Notes: generated from the sequence alone by a model not told the origin. A stretch of DNA of 64,000 bases from Streptococcus suis (GCA_022354845.1 CP031970.1:62001-126000), one strand, 5' to 3'; numbered from the stretch's first letter, positions 41,867 to 52,180 are shown. Numbers and translations are program-made.

Positions 41867-42554
41867 TTACCGACGGTTTCGTCGCTTGATTTCTTCTAAC
41901 TTTTTTAGCAGGCCGTTCTCCATTTCAAGATACTTAATCCGTTCTTCCTGTTGCTTGATTTTGAGGCGTAACTCTTCTTCTGGAGTCAGATTAGGCTTGC
42001 TTTCCAGGCCTTTCCCACGACGATCTAGGAGACCGTTAGAACCATCCTTCTCGAACTTTCTGACCAAAGAATAGACCTGTTGGTAGGAAACACCATACTT
42101 CTCAACAGCCCCTTGGTAATCTTTCTCGTGGGCAAGGGTAAAATTAACAATCTCAATCCGTTCTTCAAATGTTGTCTTGCGTCCTTGTTTCATGCGTCTC
42201 ATTCCTTTACTAGTAGCTTTCAGTTCTTTACCACTAGTATAACTTTTTATCCATAATCTGAGAACATATGGGTCAGAAATTCCATATTTTTTTGGTCAGA
42301 TTTTTGAGATTTCCCAAGCCATTAAGATAGTCGGAAACAGCTTGTTCCTTTAGTTCCTTACTATACTTCTTCCATTGACGGCTTTCCTCTAGCCCCTCAA
42401 TACCAGCTTCTTTGTACTTCCGAACCCAGTTCGATAGGGTGTCTTTAGAAATACCTTGGTTTCTAGTTAACCAACTAAGTGATTTTCCTTCTTCCAAGTG
42501 AAGTAGAACAATTTCTAGTTTCTCAGATACAGATTTTGGACTTCTTTTGGACAT
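41867..42554 (-). pseudogene. IS3-family OrfA, frame interrupted at an A7 run
   Basis: The first frame (MSKRSPKSVSEKLEIV from 42554) has an HTH domain but runs out of frame at AAAAAAA (42287-42293 on the plus strand as T7). Removing one A restores continuity (TKKYGISDPYVLRLW) into the second frame (from 42202), which has a second HTH and a leucine-zipper-like end (EERIKYLEMENGLLKKL). The full OrfA would be about 229 residues. Either it is a disabling slip mutation or slippage on A7 allows some full-length product. Confidence 0.75.
41900..41906 (-). promoter_or_regulatory. Programmed -1 frameshift site (A6G) between OrfA and OrfB
   Basis: CTA AAA AAG in the OrfA frame gives the A AAA AAG slippery heptamer typical of IS3 elements. 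A -1 shift leads straight into the OrfB frame without a stop (KVRRNQATKPSVRLGRHLESF). Confidence 0.7.
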
Positions 42555-42628
42555 AATAAAACTCCCCTTAAAGTTTCTAGTGAAAATTTTTGTTTTTTCA
42601 CTGTCCACTATAAGGGGAGTATATCAGT

Positions 42629-43288
42629 TTAATTTGGGCGATTGGTTTTTTCTATGTATAATTGTTGAGCAATAGTGGTGGGTACTGCGAGTTCTTTGCC
42701 CTTGTACTGAATAGTAATCGTTTGGGCAAAACTATCAAAATCTGTTACAACCAGCTGATCTCCGACAGCTAAATCATGTTGTTCTAAGTACTGGAGGAGC
42801 TGATAAAAGTCGTGTATACGGACAAGTTGGTAGTATCCAGTTTCAGTGATTTGGGAGAGTCGTGTCTGGTAGCGTTCGATGAGTGGCTGACCTGCTTGAG
42901 GAATGCTTCCACCGTGAGGACAAGTTTGGGGCTGTTCCAGTAGTAGGTCTAGGCGATTGATAAAGTGATCTGAAACGGTGTGCTCTAGAATCTCAGCTTC
43001 CTCATGGACTTCCTCTGCAGAATAGCCGAGTTGTTCAACTAAGAATACCTCAATCAAGCGGTGTTTGCGATAGAGGCTGGCGACCATTTCAAGGGCAGTT
43101 TGGCTGAGGAGATAACCTGCCTTGGCATCCTTAGAAATGAGCTCTTCGGCTACCATTTTTTTGAGCATTTCGGAAACGGCTGGTGCAGAGAAGGCCATCT
43201 TCTCTGCGATGAGTTTATTGGTAATTTTTTGGTCTAATTGACCTAACTCATAAATACATTTTAGATAATCTTCTTTGTTTGGTGTCAT
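42629..43288 (-). CDS. DtxR/MntR-family metal-dependent regulator
   Basis: The 219-residue repressor follows the ScaR/MtsR/TroR plan: winged HTH (TPNKEDYLKCIYELG, FSAPAVSEMLKKMVAEELI), metal-binding dimerisation domain (EEVHEEAEILEHTVSDHFINRLD, CPHGGSIP) and a C-terminal FeoA-like SH3 domain (AVGDQLVVTDFD). It should sense Mn(II) or Fe(II) and repress metal uptake. The start is at 43288, MTPNKED; the frame is open upstream without a site. The IS right end lies 20 bases beyond its stop. Confidence 0.9.
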   Translation of the reverse strand: MTPNKEDYLKCIYELGQLDQKITNKLIAEKMAFSAPAVSEMLKKMVAEELISKDAKAGYLLSQTALEMVASLYRKHRLIEVFLVEQLGYSAEEVHEEAEILEHTVSDHFINRLDLLLEQPQTCPHGGSIPQAGQPLIERYQTRLSQITETGYYQLVRIHDFYQLLQYLEQHDLAVGDQLVVTDFDSFAQTITIQYKGKELAVPTTIAQQLYIEKTNRPN

Positions 43289-43479
43289 GAGAACTCGCTT
43301 TCTAGTTAAGAATATTATAACAAAAAATAGATAAATAATGGGCAAATGCTTTTTCAGAAGATTCTCAACTAAGAAATTCTTGTTGCTAAATAAAAAGTTG
43401 CGTTAGAGACAGATTTAACATGTGAAATTGTCATAATTTTTTGTTATCATAATCATTATGAAATACAAAGGAGAATAGA

Positions 43480-45372
43480 ATGACACGTTTACAAGATGAT
43501 TTTTACGAATACGTCAATGGCGAATGGGCAAAAACAGCCGTGATTCCAGACGATAAGCCAAGAACAGGTGGCTTTTCTGATTTGGCGGACGAGATTGAAA
43601 AGCTCATGATTGATACGACAAATGCTTGGTTGACAGGGGAAAATGTCCCAGAAGATAGCGTTTTGCAAAATTTCGTGGCTTTCCACAAACAAGTAGCCGA
43701 CTATGAAACCCGTGACCGTTTGGGAGCGGAGCCTGCTCAGGCCTTGATTGCGGAGTACAAGGCTCTTAACTCTTTCGAAGAATTTACCAGCAAGTTGGCA
43801 GAGTTTGAGTTGGCCGGCAAGCCAAATCTCATGCCTTTTGGTGTGGCACCTGACTTTATGGATGCGACAACAAATGTTCTTTGGGCAGATTCATTAGGTA
43901 TTATCTTACCAGATACGACCTACTATGAAGAAGGTCATGAAAAAGGAGCAGAATTGCTCAAAACTTGGAGAGAGAGTCAAGAGGCCCTCTTACCTAAGTT
44001 TGATTTTTCAGATGAAGAGATCAAGGACCTTCTGGACAAACGTTTGGAACTGGATGCCAAGGTTGCCAAGTATGTCTTGTCAAATGAAGAAGGTTCTGAG
44101 TACGCCAAACTTTACCACCCGTACGAGTGGGCAGATTTTACTGCCTTAGTACCAGAGTTGCCTTTGGATGATTTCTTCACAGCGATTTTGGGGCAAACAC
44201 CAGACAAGATTATCGTTCCAGAGGAACGTTTCTGGCAAGCAGCTAAGGACATTTACAGTGAGGATAATTGGGAGCTTTTGAAGGCGACCTTGATTTTGAA
44301 AGCGGCAGGAGCTTATACAGCCTTTCTGTCGGATGAAATTCGTATTCTAGCAGGAGCCTATAGCCGTGCCCTTTCTGGTACACCGCAGGCTCAAAACCAA
44401 GAAAAAGCAGCCTACAATCTGGCACAAGGCTACTTTAACCAAGCCCTCGGTCTTTGGTATGCTGGAGAAAAATTCTCACCAGAAGCCAAGGCCGATGTGG
44501 AAGCAAAAGTTGCCAAGATGATTGAGGTCTACAAGTCTCGTTTGGAAACTGCAGACTGGTTGGCTCAGGAAACGCGTGACAAAGCCATTGTCAAACTCAA
44601 TGTTATCAAGCCTTACATTGGTTACCCAGATGCCTTGCCAGAGCGTTATTATAAGAAGATCATTGACCCAAGCAAGTCCTTGGTGGAAAATGCTATCGAA
44701 CTAAACAAGATTGACATTGCTCATAGTTGGAGCAAGTGGAACAAGCCTGTGGATATTAAGGAATGGGGCATGCCAGCTCACATGGTCAATGCCTACTATA
44801 ACCCACAGAAAAACTTGATTGTCTTTCCAGCAGCCATTTTGCAGGCACCTTTCTACTCGCTAGAACAGTCTTCATCAGCTAACTACGGCGGTATTGGTGC
44901 TGTCATTGCCCACGAGATTTCCCATGCCTTTGACTCAAACGGTGCCTCCTTTGATGAGTATGGTAGTCTCAATAACTGGTGGACAGAAGAAGACTATGCA
45001 GCTTTTGAATCTCGTACCCAGCAGGTCATTGACCAGTTTGAAGGTCAGGATTCTTATGGTGCCAAAATCAATGGTAAGTTGACTGTGTCAGAAAATATTG
45101 CCGACCTTGGTGGGATTGCAGCAGCCTTAGAAGCAGCCAAGTCAGAAGAAGACTTCTCCGCTGAGGAATTCTTCACCAACTTTGCTCGTATCTGGCGAAT
45201 GAAGGCCCGTCCTGAGTTCATGCAGATGTTGGCAAGTGTGGATGTCCATGCACCAGGTCATCTGCGCACCAACATCCAGTTGCCAAACTTCGATGAATTC
45301 CATGAAACCTTTGGCGTTCAAGAAGGCGACGGCATGTGGCGTACTAAAGAAGACCGTGTGATTATTTGGTAA
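43480..45372 (+). CDS. pepO: Neutral endopeptidase PepO (M13 family)
   Basis: The 630-residue zinc metallopeptidase has the neprilysin-type active site: VIAHEISHAFD (HExxH, about residue 478), ENIADLGG with the third zinc ligand Glu, and the substrate-binding NAYYNP. No signal peptide is seen, yet streptococcal PepO is found at the surface and binds host proteins. It is divergent from the metal regulator, and the shared region holds several AT-rich palindromic stretches (ATCATAATCATTAT). Confidence 0.93.
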   Translation: MTRLQDDFYEYVNGEWAKTAVIPDDKPRTGGFSDLADEIEKLMIDTTNAWLTGENVPEDSVLQNFVAFHKQVADYETRDRLGAEPAQALIAEYKALNSFEEFTSKLAEFELAGKPNLMPFGVAPDFMDATTNVLWADSLGIILPDTTYYEEGHEKGAELLKTWRESQEALLPKFDFSDEEIKDLLDKRLELDAKVAKYVLSNEEGSEYAKLYHPYEWADFTALVPELPLDDFFTAILGQTPDKIIVPEERFWQAAKDIYSEDNWELLKATLILKAAGAYTAFLSDEIRILAGAYSRALSGTPQAQNQEKAAYNLAQGYFNQALGLWYAGEKFSPEAKADVEAKVAKMIEVYKSRLETADWLAQETRDKAIVKLNVIKPYIGYPDALPERYYKKIIDPSKSLVENAIELNKIDIAHSWSKWNKPVDIKEWGMPAHMVNAYYNPQKNLIVFPAAILQAPFYSLEQSSSANYGGIGAVIAHEISHAFDSNGASFDEYGSLNNWWTEEDYAAFESRTQQVIDQFEGQDSYGAKINGKLTVSENIADLGGIAAALEAAKSEEDFSAEEFFTNFARIWRMKARPEFMQMLASVDVHAPGHLRTNIQLPNFDEFHETFGVQEGDGMWRTKEDRVIIW

Positions 45373-45377
45373 AACAG

Positions 45378-45414
45378 AAACTCCCTAGTTTTATATGCGC
45401 TAGGGAGTTTATTT
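45378..45414 (+). terminator. pepO terminator
   Basis: AAACTCCCTAG / CTAGGGAGTTT arms with an 11-base loop lie five bases after the stop. Confidence 0.85.
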
Positions 45415-45447
45415 ATAATCAAAATATGAGAAGGGGTTCCGTCGAAC

Positions 45448-46269
45448 TCAATCAGTATTGACAACCTTTTTTGTATGTCTACTTTTCATAAGCTTGTTGA
45501 AGACAGTTGGTTTATAAGGTGGGGTAGGCAAGGTTATTCCGAAAATAAAGTGAAAGGCTTTGAAGAAGATTAGAAAAACCAATATTGGAATGATGCACGA
45601 TGTAATGATAAGGACGACTGCTGCTTCTAACATGTTGGCAAGGGCAGTCTCGGTTTTTTCTTTGATTATTGCAAAGTAATCTGTTACATTATCAACCAGT
45701 TCTTCAAAGAAATTTTTATCCTCTTCAACCTCACTAGCAGTACTTTCGATTTCTACAATTTTTTCTTGCACTGAATATTGATAGGTGCCCTCGATGTGTT
45801 TTGACAACCAGACGCTGGACGGGACTAGAAAAAGAATTAGGAGGCTAAAGAGAGTGAAGCGGGTTGCGATAGCCTTTAAATGATCCAATTTAAGGAAAGC
45901 ATTGGCAGCAGAAATCAGGCAACTGATGGGGATAAAAAATTTAAAGGTCAAGGCCGTTGCTAATGAAACTAGATATTTTTGAACCCAAATACCTCCAAAA
46001 ACAAACAGTAGATAGTCAGCAATATCCGCAAAATTTTCAGCGACAGGTATTCCAATGTCCCCCGGTATGGCTGTAATAGCAGTGGAAATCACGCCAGATA
46101 GGACGGTCAGAGTCATGACCTCTTCGCGTTTTTCATCTAAGTAAGCAATGGTACCAGCATTCATACTGTGAAAAAACGCTGCATCAGATAGAATAAAATA
46201 GGAAATTAGAGCAAGCAATAGAAATCCAAGAACAGAAAAAAACGCCTTACGATCACGAAAATGAAGCAT
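45448..46269 (-). CDS. Membrane protein of unknown function
   Basis: The 273-residue product has a hydrophobic N-terminal helix (FSVLGFLLLALISYFIL), three or four more helices (LTVLSGVISTAITAI, VSLATALTFKFFI, LFSLLILFLVP) and, after an acidic extracytoplasmic stretch (STASEVEEDKNFFEELVDN), a final strong helix pair near 225-255. I do not recognise the family. The ATG at 46269 is preceded by AAAGGAG. Confidence 0.65.
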   Translation of the reverse strand: MLHFRDRKAFFSVLGFLLLALISYFILSDAAFFHSMNAGTIAYLDEKREEVMTLTVLSGVISTAITAIPGDIGIPVAENFADIADYLLFVFGGIWVQKYLVSLATALTFKFFIPISCLISAANAFLKLDHLKAIATRFTLFSLLILFLVPSSVWLSKHIEGTYQYSVQEKIVEIESTASEVEEDKNFFEELVDNVTDYFAIIKEKTETALANMLEAAVVLIITSCIIPILVFLIFFKAFHFIFGITLPTPPYKPTVFNKLMKSRHTKKVVNTD

Positions 46270-46388
46270 GATCACTCCTTTAGCATGTTTTAGTTTATAT
46301 ATTTACAGAAGGAATTATACCATTTTTTGGTAAGATGAACAACATCTATTGTAACGCTACAGTTATTTTTATCAGGGTTTACAATCCT

Positions 46389-46419
46389 GCTTTTTTCTTT
46401 CCTTATTTCGTGATATAAT
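46389..46419 (+). promoter_or_regulatory. leuS promoter
   Basis: An extended -10 (TGaTATAAT, 46411-46419) lies 34 bases upstream of leuS. The leader is too short for a T-box riboswitch. Confidence 0.5.
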
Positions 46420-46452
46420 AGTAAAGATAATTTATTGACATGGAGAAATGAC

Positions 46453-48954
46453 ATGAGCTTCTACAATCACAAGGAAATCGAGCCCAAATGGCAGGAATTT
46501 TGGGCAAAAAATCATACTTTTAAGACGGGAACAGATGCGGACAAGCCAAACTTTTATGCCCTAGACATGTTTCCTTATCCGTCTGGTGCAGGCCTTCACG
46601 TTGGTCACCCAGAGGGTTATACTGCGACAGATATTCTCAGCCGTTACAAGCGTGCCAAAGGTTATAACGTTCTTCACCCAATGGGTTGGGATGCCTTTGG
46701 TCTGCCAGCAGAGCAATACGCTATGGACACGGGAAATGACCCAGCTGACTTTACGGCGGAAAATATCGCTAACTTCAAGCGTCAGATTAACGCCCTTGGC
46801 TTTTCTTACGATTGGGACCGTGAGGTCAATACGACTGACCCTAACTACTACAAGTGGACTCAGTGGATTTTCACTAAGTTGTATGAAAAAGGCCTAGCCT
46901 ATGAGGCAGAAGTGCCTGTCAACTGGGTAGAGGAATTGGGAACAGCCATCGCCAACGAAGAGGTCCTTCCTGACGGAACGTCTGAACGTGGTGGCTACCC
47001 AGTTGTTCGCAAGCCAATGCGTCAATGGATGTTGAAAATCACTGCCTATGCAGAACGCTTGCTCAATGATCTAGAAGAGGTTAATTGGCCAGAGTCAATC
47101 AAGGATATGCAGCGCAACTGGATTGGTAAGTCAACAGGTGCAAATGTGACCTTCAAAATCAAGGACACAGACAAGGACTTCACTGTTTTCACAACTCGTC
47201 CAGATACCCTCTTTGGTGCGACCTATGCTGTCCTTGCTCCTGAGCATGACTTGGTTGATAGCATTACATCGCCTGAGCAGGCAGAAGCTGTGTCAGAGTA
47301 CAAACGCCAAGCTTCTCTTAAATCAGATCTTGCCCGTACAGACCTTGCCAAAGACAAGACGGGTGTTTGGACAGGTGCCTACGCCATTAACCCTGTAAAT
47401 GGTAAAGAAATTCCAATCTGGATTGCCGACTATGTACTGGCAAGCTACGGAACAGGTGCTATCATGGCGGTTCCTGGCCACGATGAGCGTGACTGGGACT
47501 TTGCCAAACAGTTTGGTTTGGACATCATTCCAGTTTTGGAAGGTGGCAATGTAGATGAAGCACCTTACACAGGAGATGGTCTTCACATTAATTCAGACTT
47601 CCTAGATGGTCTCAACAAGGCTGATGCCATTGCTAAAATGGTGGCTTGGTTGGAAGAAAATGGTGTTGGTCAAGAAAAAATTTCTTACCGCCTCCGTGAC
47701 TGGCTCTTCAGCCGTCAACGTTATTGGGGTGAGCCAATTCCAATCATCCACTGGGAAGACGGTACTTCCACAGCAGTCCCAGAAAATGAGTTACCTCTGG
47801 TATTGCCAAAAACCTCAGACATCAAGCCTTCAGGTACAGGGGAGTCACCTCTTGCTAACTTGACAGACTGGTTGAAAGTGGTGCGGGAAGACGGCGTAAA
47901 AGGTCGCCGTGAGACCAACACCATGCCACAATGGGCGGGTTCTAGCTGGTACTACCTCCGCTATATTGACCCGGACAATGATGAGAAATTGGCAGACGAA
48001 GAGCTTCTCAAGGCTTGGTTGCCAGTGGACATCTACATCGGTGGTGCCGAGCACGCAGTCCTTCACCTGCTCTACGCTCGCTTCTGGCACAAGTTCCTCT
48101 ATGACATCGGTGTTGTACCGACCAAAGAGCCCTTCCAAAAACTCTTTAACCAAGGGATGATTTTGGGGACTAGCTACCGTGACAGCCGTGGTGCCCTTGT
48201 TGCGACCGACAAGGTGGAGAAACGCGATGGGTCCTTCTTCCACATCCAAACTGGTGAAGAGTTGGAGCAGGCACCTGCTAAGATGTCTAAATCTCTTAAG
48301 AACGTGGTTAACCCAGATGATGTGGTCGAGCAGTTCGGTGCAGATACTCTTCGTGTTTATGAAATGTTCATGGGCCCACTTGATGCGTCAATCGCCTGGT
48401 CAGAAGAGGGTCTCGAAGGTAGCCGTAAGTTCCTCGATCGTGTCTATCGTCTCTTGACGACCAAGGAGATTGTGGCGGAAAATAGCGGAGCTTTGGATAA
48501 GGTTTACAATGAAACTGTGAAGACAGTGACAGAGCATATTGAAGACCTGAAATTCAACACGGCTATCGCTCAGCTCATGATTTTTATCAACGCAGCCAAC
48601 AAGGAAGATAAGCTTTATGTCGACTATGCCAAAGGCTTTGTCCAATTGATTGCTCCATTTGCACCACACTTGGCAGAAGAACTCTGGCAGGGTCTTGCAA
48701 ATACGGGTCAGTCTATCAGCTACGTAGCGTGGCCAAGCTATGACGAAAGCAAGCTGGTAGAAAGCGAGGTAGAAATCGTTGTCCAAATCAAAGGCAAGGT
48801 GAAAGCCCGCTTGACCGTAGCCAAAGACCTGTCACCAGCAGACCTTGAAAAAGCCGCTCTGGCAGACGAAAAAGTCCAAGCTGAAATCGCTGGGCAAACA
48901 GTTGTGAAGGTGATTAGTGTGCCGAACAAACTCGTCAATATCGTTACTAAGTAA
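46453..48954 (+). CDS. leuS: Leucyl-tRNA synthetase
   Basis: The 833-residue class I synthetase has the HIGH-equivalent HVGH in [14 protein letters not shown], the KMSKS loop ([16 protein letters not shown]), the CP1 editing domain ([34 protein letters not shown]) and the tRNA-binding C-terminal domain. The ATG at 46453 ([14 protein letters not shown]) starts the conserved sequence after GGAGAAATGAC. Confidence 0.97.
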   Translation: MSFYNHKEIEPKWQEFWAKNHTFKTGTDADKPNFYALDMFPYPSGAGLHVGHPEGYTATDILSRYKRAKGYNVLHPMGWDAFGLPAEQYAMDTGNDPADFTAENIANFKRQINALGFSYDWDREVNTTDPNYYKWTQWIFTKLYEKGLAYEAEVPVNWVEELGTAIANEEVLPDGTSERGGYPVVRKPMRQWMLKITAYAERLLNDLEEVNWPESIKDMQRNWIGKSTGANVTFKIKDTDKDFTVFTTRPDTLFGATYAVLAPEHDLVDSITSPEQAEAVSEYKRQASLKSDLARTDLAKDKTGVWTGAYAINPVNGKEIPIWIADYVLASYGTGAIMAVPGHDERDWDFAKQFGLDIIPVLEGGNVDEAPYTGDGLHINSDFLDGLNKADAIAKMVAWLEENGVGQEKISYRLRDWLFSRQRYWGEPIPIIHWEDGTSTAVPENELPLVLPKTSDIKPSGTGESPLANLTDWLKVVREDGVKGRRETNTMPQWAGSSWYYLRYIDPDNDEKLADEELLKAWLPVDIYIGGAEHAVLHLLYARFWHKFLYDIGVVPTKEPFQKLFNQGMILGTSYRDSRGALVATDKVEKRDGSFFHIQTGEELEQAPAKMSKSLKNVVNPDDVVEQFGADTLRVYEMFMGPLDASIAWSEEGLEGSRKFLDRVYRLLTTKEIVAENSGALDKVYNETVKTVTEHIEDLKFNTAIAQLMIFINAANKEDKLYVDYAKGFVQLIAPFAPHLAEELWQGLANTGQSISYVAWPSYDESKLVESEVEIVVQIKGKVKARLTVAKDLSPADLEKAALADEKVQAEIAGQTVVKVISVPNKLVNIVTK

Positions 48955-48976
48955 GGAATTCCTTGCAGGACAAGCT

Positions 48977-49375
48977 ATGAAAAAACATTCAACCAATTAC
49001 TATAATGCCTTTCTTGCTGTGGCGGAGGATTGTCCGGTGGAAATTGCGCAAGAGCCTCCTTTGAAGGAGCCTAAATCGGCTGTTCGTATCCAGTACGATA
49101 GGCTCAAAGACAGTCCCTACCAATATACTTCGGATCAGGTGATTTATGAGTCTAACGGAGCCCGCAGAGGTATCTCTGAGGAAGAATTTTTCTCTAAGGG
49201 GCAGGCTTGTATGCGTAGTTCGGCTCTCAGCAAGCGCTATGGCTGGGGGATTCACTTTGATGAAGAGGGAAAATCGGCCCTCTATCCTCGAGAATCTAAG
49301 GAATACCAAGCTTTTGAAAAAGATGAGACCTTGACCCAAATCCGTGGCATGCGTTCGAGTCGAAAGCGTGACTAG
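48977..49375 (+). CDS. DUF6157 family protein
   Basis: The 132-residue product has the features of DUF6157 (HSTNYYNAFLAVAEDCPVE, SPYQYTSDQVIYESNG, LSKRYGWGIHFDEEGK). Its function is unknown. The frame opens upstream inside leuS, but the ATG at 48977 starts the conserved part; the ribosome-binding site is weak, which suggests coupling to leuS. Confidence 0.75.
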   Translation: MKKHSTNYYNAFLAVAEDCPVEIAQEPPLKEPKSAVRIQYDRLKDSPYQYTSDQVIYESNGARRGISEEEFFSKGQACMRSSALSKRYGWGIHFDEEGKSALYPRESKEYQAFEKDETLTQIRGMRSSRKRD

Positions 49376-49429
49376 GTTAATCGACTTCGGATACCTAGAT
49401 GAAGATTATTATGAACTAATGAATACAAG

Positions 49430-49459
49430 AAAACGACTTCCGTTTAGGAGGTCGTTTTT
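49430..49459. terminator. Bidirectional terminator, DUF6157 / hydrolase
   Basis: AAAACGACtTCC / GGAgGTCGTTTTT arms stand between two convergent genes. Confidence 0.8.
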
Positions 49460-49465
49460 GGCTGT

Positions 49466-50230
49466 TTATAGATAGCCTTTCTCGTTTAACCAAGCATGGA
49501 TAACGGACAGGGTCTTGTCTTGGAATTTGCCTATCGGGTACATATGGTCTGCTCCTGTTAGGGAAATCAGGATTGAATCTTTGTAATTCTGTGCTGTTTT
49601 CCGAGCGATGGCAGAAACGGTCATCTTATCCTCGCTTCCAGTGATAATGAGGACAGGTCCTGTCATCTTGCTGAAATCAACATAGGCAGCTCTGCTTTTA
49701 TCCAAAAAAGGAAAGGCCATTTGGGTGTAGACTTTGCCAGATTCTGGCACCAGATCTTGATAGAGTCCTTCTTTTATCTCGGCATCTTGAGCATTTAGAC
49801 AGTAGTTAAAGAAGGCTTTTTTATAGGGTGGCATAGGCTTTTTCCAGAATCCCCAGCGAAGGAAGTGCGGTAAAAAGCTGGCTAACATGGTCGGATAGAG
49901 GGCCAAGATGTCAGCTGTTGGGGCAGGGCCCATGAGAATCATGCCAGCCACCGGAGTGCGTTCTGCGACCATTTGGGCTAGTAGACAGCCCAGAGAATGC
50001 CCCAAAAGAAGTGGCGGTTCTTCTAGGCTTTCGACCAAGGATACCAAGTCCTTGACATAGTCTGTTAGGCTGATGGCGCCGACCTTGTTTGCGACTTCGT
50101 TATAGGGTAAGTCATGGTGGCGTAGGCTGGGTGTGTGGACTCGTAGACCCATTTGTTCCAATTTCGTAGCAAAGTCTCCCCAGAATGTGCCATTACACCA
50201 GGTACCGTGTATTAAAACGATGCTTTTCAT
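49466..50230 (-). CDS. Alpha/beta-hydrolase, lipase/esterase-like
   Basis: The 254-residue protein has the oxyanion-hole HGTWCNG at the N-terminus, the nucleophile elbow LGHSLGC with Ser about residue 98, an Asp region LIITGSEDKMT and the catalytic His in GADHMYPIGK. No signal peptide is seen, so it should act in the cytoplasm. The substrate is unknown. Confidence 0.85.
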   Translation of the reverse strand: MKSIVLIHGTWCNGTFWGDFATKLEQMGLRVHTPSLRHHDLPYNEVANKVGAISLTDYVKDLVSLVESLEEPPLLLGHSLGCLLAQMVAERTPVAGMILMGPAPTADILALYPTMLASFLPHFLRWGFWKKPMPPYKKAFFNYCLNAQDAEIKEGLYQDLVPESGKVYTQMAFPFLDKSRAAYVDFSKMTGPVLIITGSEDKMTVSAIARKTAQNYKDSILISLTGADHMYPIGKFQDKTLSVIHAWLNEKGYL

Positions 50231-50388
50231 AGGTTTACTCCTGACTTTTTCTTAATTATAGCATGAGAAAAAACAATTGTTAAGCATTTGCAACCTATCT
50301 GTAATATTTGTTACGTTATTTTAAGCTCTATGCAAGAATTGTCCTATAGGATGGATTGGGTGAAAAAAACTTAAAGGAATCGAATAAT

Positions 50389-50970
50389 ATGAACCACCAA
50401 ATTATCAAAAGATATCTTAAATTAGGGATATTTGCTCTGTTTATGGGAAATCTGTTTTGGACGGGAACATCCACTATTCTTGCGGATGACCTAACTGTAA
50501 ATGATAGACCTTCGTTAGAAATATTAAAAAAGCAGGCTTTAGCAACAAAAGCTGCAGCGAAAAAAAGAGCTGAAGAAGCAGCATTAGCTACAAATATGGT
50601 TTCAGAGGTGACGGTTGAATATACATCCAATACTTACCCAGCAGGTCAATGTACATGGGGAGCAAAAGAAATGGCTCCATGGGTTGGGAACTATTGGGGA
50701 AACGCTGGAGATTGGACAACCAGTGCAGCTTCCTTAGGCTATGAAGTTGGAACAATACCAAAAGTTGGCGCAATTACAGTCTGGACAGATGAAAATGGTG
50801 GCTACGGGCATGTTGCCTATGTAACAGATGTGGCTACCGATGGTCAAATTCAAGTCACTGAGTCAAACTATAATGGATCCTATTATCCAAGTAATATTCG
50901 AGGTTTCTTTGATCCGACAAAAACCAGTGAGGGAACGGTAAGTTATATTTATCCCCCTGCTGGAGTGTGA
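50389..50970 (+). CDS. Secreted CHAP-domain peptidoglycan hydrolase
   Basis: The 193-residue product starts with a signal peptide (YLKLGIFALFMGNLFWTG, likely cleavage after ILA), a short Ala/Lys helix (KKQALATKAAAKKRAEEAA) and a C-terminal CHAP domain: catalytic Cys in YPAGQCTWGAKEM, His in GYGHVAYVTDV, and the VTESNYNG motif. CHAP amidases or endopeptidases split peptide cross-links for cell separation. There is no choline- or SH3-binding domain, so wall targeting must come from the CHAP domain or helix. Confidence 0.85.
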   Translation: MNHQIIKRYLKLGIFALFMGNLFWTGTSTILADDLTVNDRPSLEILKKQALATKAAAKKRAEEAALATNMVSEVTVEYTSNTYPAGQCTWGAKEMAPWVGNYWGNAGDWTTSAASLGYEVGTIPKVGAITVWTDENGGYGHVAYVTDVATDGQIQVTESNYNGSYYPSNIRGFFDPTKTSEGTVSYIYPPAGV

Positions 50971-51049
50971 AACTGCAAGATTTTTGTCAATGAAAAAGGT
51001 TTGGCTTCTTTGAATATCATCACAAAGTATAAAACTAATGACACAAGAT

Positions 51050-51105
51050 AAAACTACCTCCATGGCTGCGACCGAATATGGTTAAATCCAAGGGGGTAGT
51101 TTTTG
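51050..51105 (+). terminator. Terminator upstream of the amylopullulanase regulator
   Basis: AAAACTACC / GGTAGTTTTT arms enclose a loop of about 35 bases that is itself partly paired. Confidence 0.65.
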
Positions 51106-51182
51106 TGTACAAATCTTACTTATTTTTAATAAATATATATTGAAAGGGCTTTACTTTTTAGTGGTCAATAGTATATAATAAC

Positions 51183-51200
51183 ATTAAGAAAACGTTTGCA
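51183..51200 (+). promoter_or_regulatory. LacI-type operator before the regulator gene
   Basis: The 18-base sequence ATTAAGAAAACGTTTGCA recurs exactly in front of the amylopullulanase gene. Its centre AAACGTTT and outer bases fit both a LacI-family half-palindrome and a CcpA cre site (TGCAAACGTTTTCT on the other strand). Confidence 0.7.
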
Positions 51201-51232
51201 CTTTATGGCTTTGAAATCTAAAGGGGAGAAAT

Positions 51233-52180
51233 ATGACGACGTTGGCGGATGTGGCGAAAAGGGCCAATGTTTCAAAGATGACTGTTTCTAGGGTTCTGAA
51301 TCATCCGGAACTTGTCACAGAAGAGTTAAAACAACTGGTCCGATTAGCGATGAAAGAGTTAGATTATCAACCAAATGTTGTAGCAAAAGCCCTTGCTCAA
51401 CAACGGACATTGACAGTTCAAGTTATCATTCTAGAGGAGATGGAGATTGTAGAGCCTTACTATGCCGAATTGATCGCAGGGATTGCTCTTGGATTGACTG
51501 AAAAAAATTACACGATGCAGATTGTGACCGAAAAGCACCAAGTAACAGACCAATGTGATGGTTATATCGTTACTGGAGCACGTACTTCAGACTATAGTTG
51601 GCTGAAAAGTTTGAATAAACCAGTAGTACTTTTTGGAGAGAATCGAGCAGGGATACCTTTTGTTGACACACAGAATAAAGAGGCAACCTATCAAGCCAGT
51701 ATATTTGCAACAAGAAAAGGATATCATCAAGTTGTATTTGTGGGAATCGATTTACCAGATACTTTTGCTCAAGCTAGAGAAGCTGGATATTTAGAGGCTA
51801 TGGATGAGTTAGGTCAAAAACCAAGGGTTTACCGATTAGAAAATCGGTCAAGGATAGCAGAAAAGTTCATTACACAAGTTAATAAGTTAATGCCGAATAC
51901 ATGCTTTATCTGTGCCTCAGACCGAATAGCTTTGGGAATTGCTCGAGGATTAATGAATATGTCAAGGAATGTACCTGAAGATTACGGGATTATTGGGTTT
52001 GATGGAATATTTATTGATCGAGTTTCTAATCCACAGTTGACAACAATGAAACAACCCTTTCGTCAAATGGGAAGAATTAGTGTTAGCCAGTTGATGCGCT
52101 TGGTTGAAGGACGGGAATTGAAAGAATACAACCGGTATTGTCAAGCGAGTTTAGTCGAGAGAGAGAGCACTCGGTCTTAA
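51233..52180 (+). CDS. apuR: LacI-family regulator of the amylopullulanase (ApuR-like)
   Basis: The 315-residue regulator has the LacI HTH (TLADVAKRANVSKMTVSRVLNHP), hinge helix (LDYQPNVVAKALAQQRT) and periplasmic-binding-protein-like effector domain (DGYIVTGART, IGFDGIFIDRVSNPQLTTMKQPF). It shares an identical operator with the next gene. In S. suis the adjacent LacI regulator is known as ApuR and controls apuA together with CcpA; I use the symbol on that context. The domain is slightly short because the ligand-binding middle is compact. Confidence 0.8.
   Translation: MTTLADVAKRANVSKMTVSRVLNHPELVTEELKQLVRLAMKELDYQPNVVAKALAQQRTLTVQVIILEEMEIVEPYYAELIAGIALGLTEKNYTMQIVTEKHQVTDQCDGYIVTGARTSDYSWLKSLNKPVVLFGENRAGIPFVDTQNKEATYQASIFATRKGYHQVVFVGIDLPDTFAQAREAGYLEAMDELGQKPRVYRLENRSRIAEKFITQVNKLMPNTCFICASDRIALGIARGLMNMSRNVPEDYGIIGFDGIFIDRVSNPQLTTMKQPFRQMGRISVSQLMRLVEGRELKEYNRYCQASLVERESTRS

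Larger units (their letters stand above)
40959..42609 (-). mobile_element. IS3-family insertion sequence (IS150 group-like)
   Basis: The element is bounded by related ends, AGTGGACAATGAAATAATAAAA on the left and AGTGGACAGTGAAAAAACAAAA when read inward from the right. In between lie an OrfA with helix-turn-helix domains and an OrfB with the DDE integrase core, joined by a classical A6G slippery site. I see no obvious target duplication at the ends. It sits between the bacteriocin island and the metal regulator gene. Confidence 0.85.

Noticed and set aside
46276..46452. T-box riboswitch upstream of leuS
   Set aside because: The promoter leaves a leader of under 35 bases with no specifier loop, TGG box or antiterminator.
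50300..50345. WalR/VicR box before the CHAP gene (TGTAATatttgTTAC)
   Set aside because: The two TGTwA half-sites are three bases apart, not five as in the consensus.
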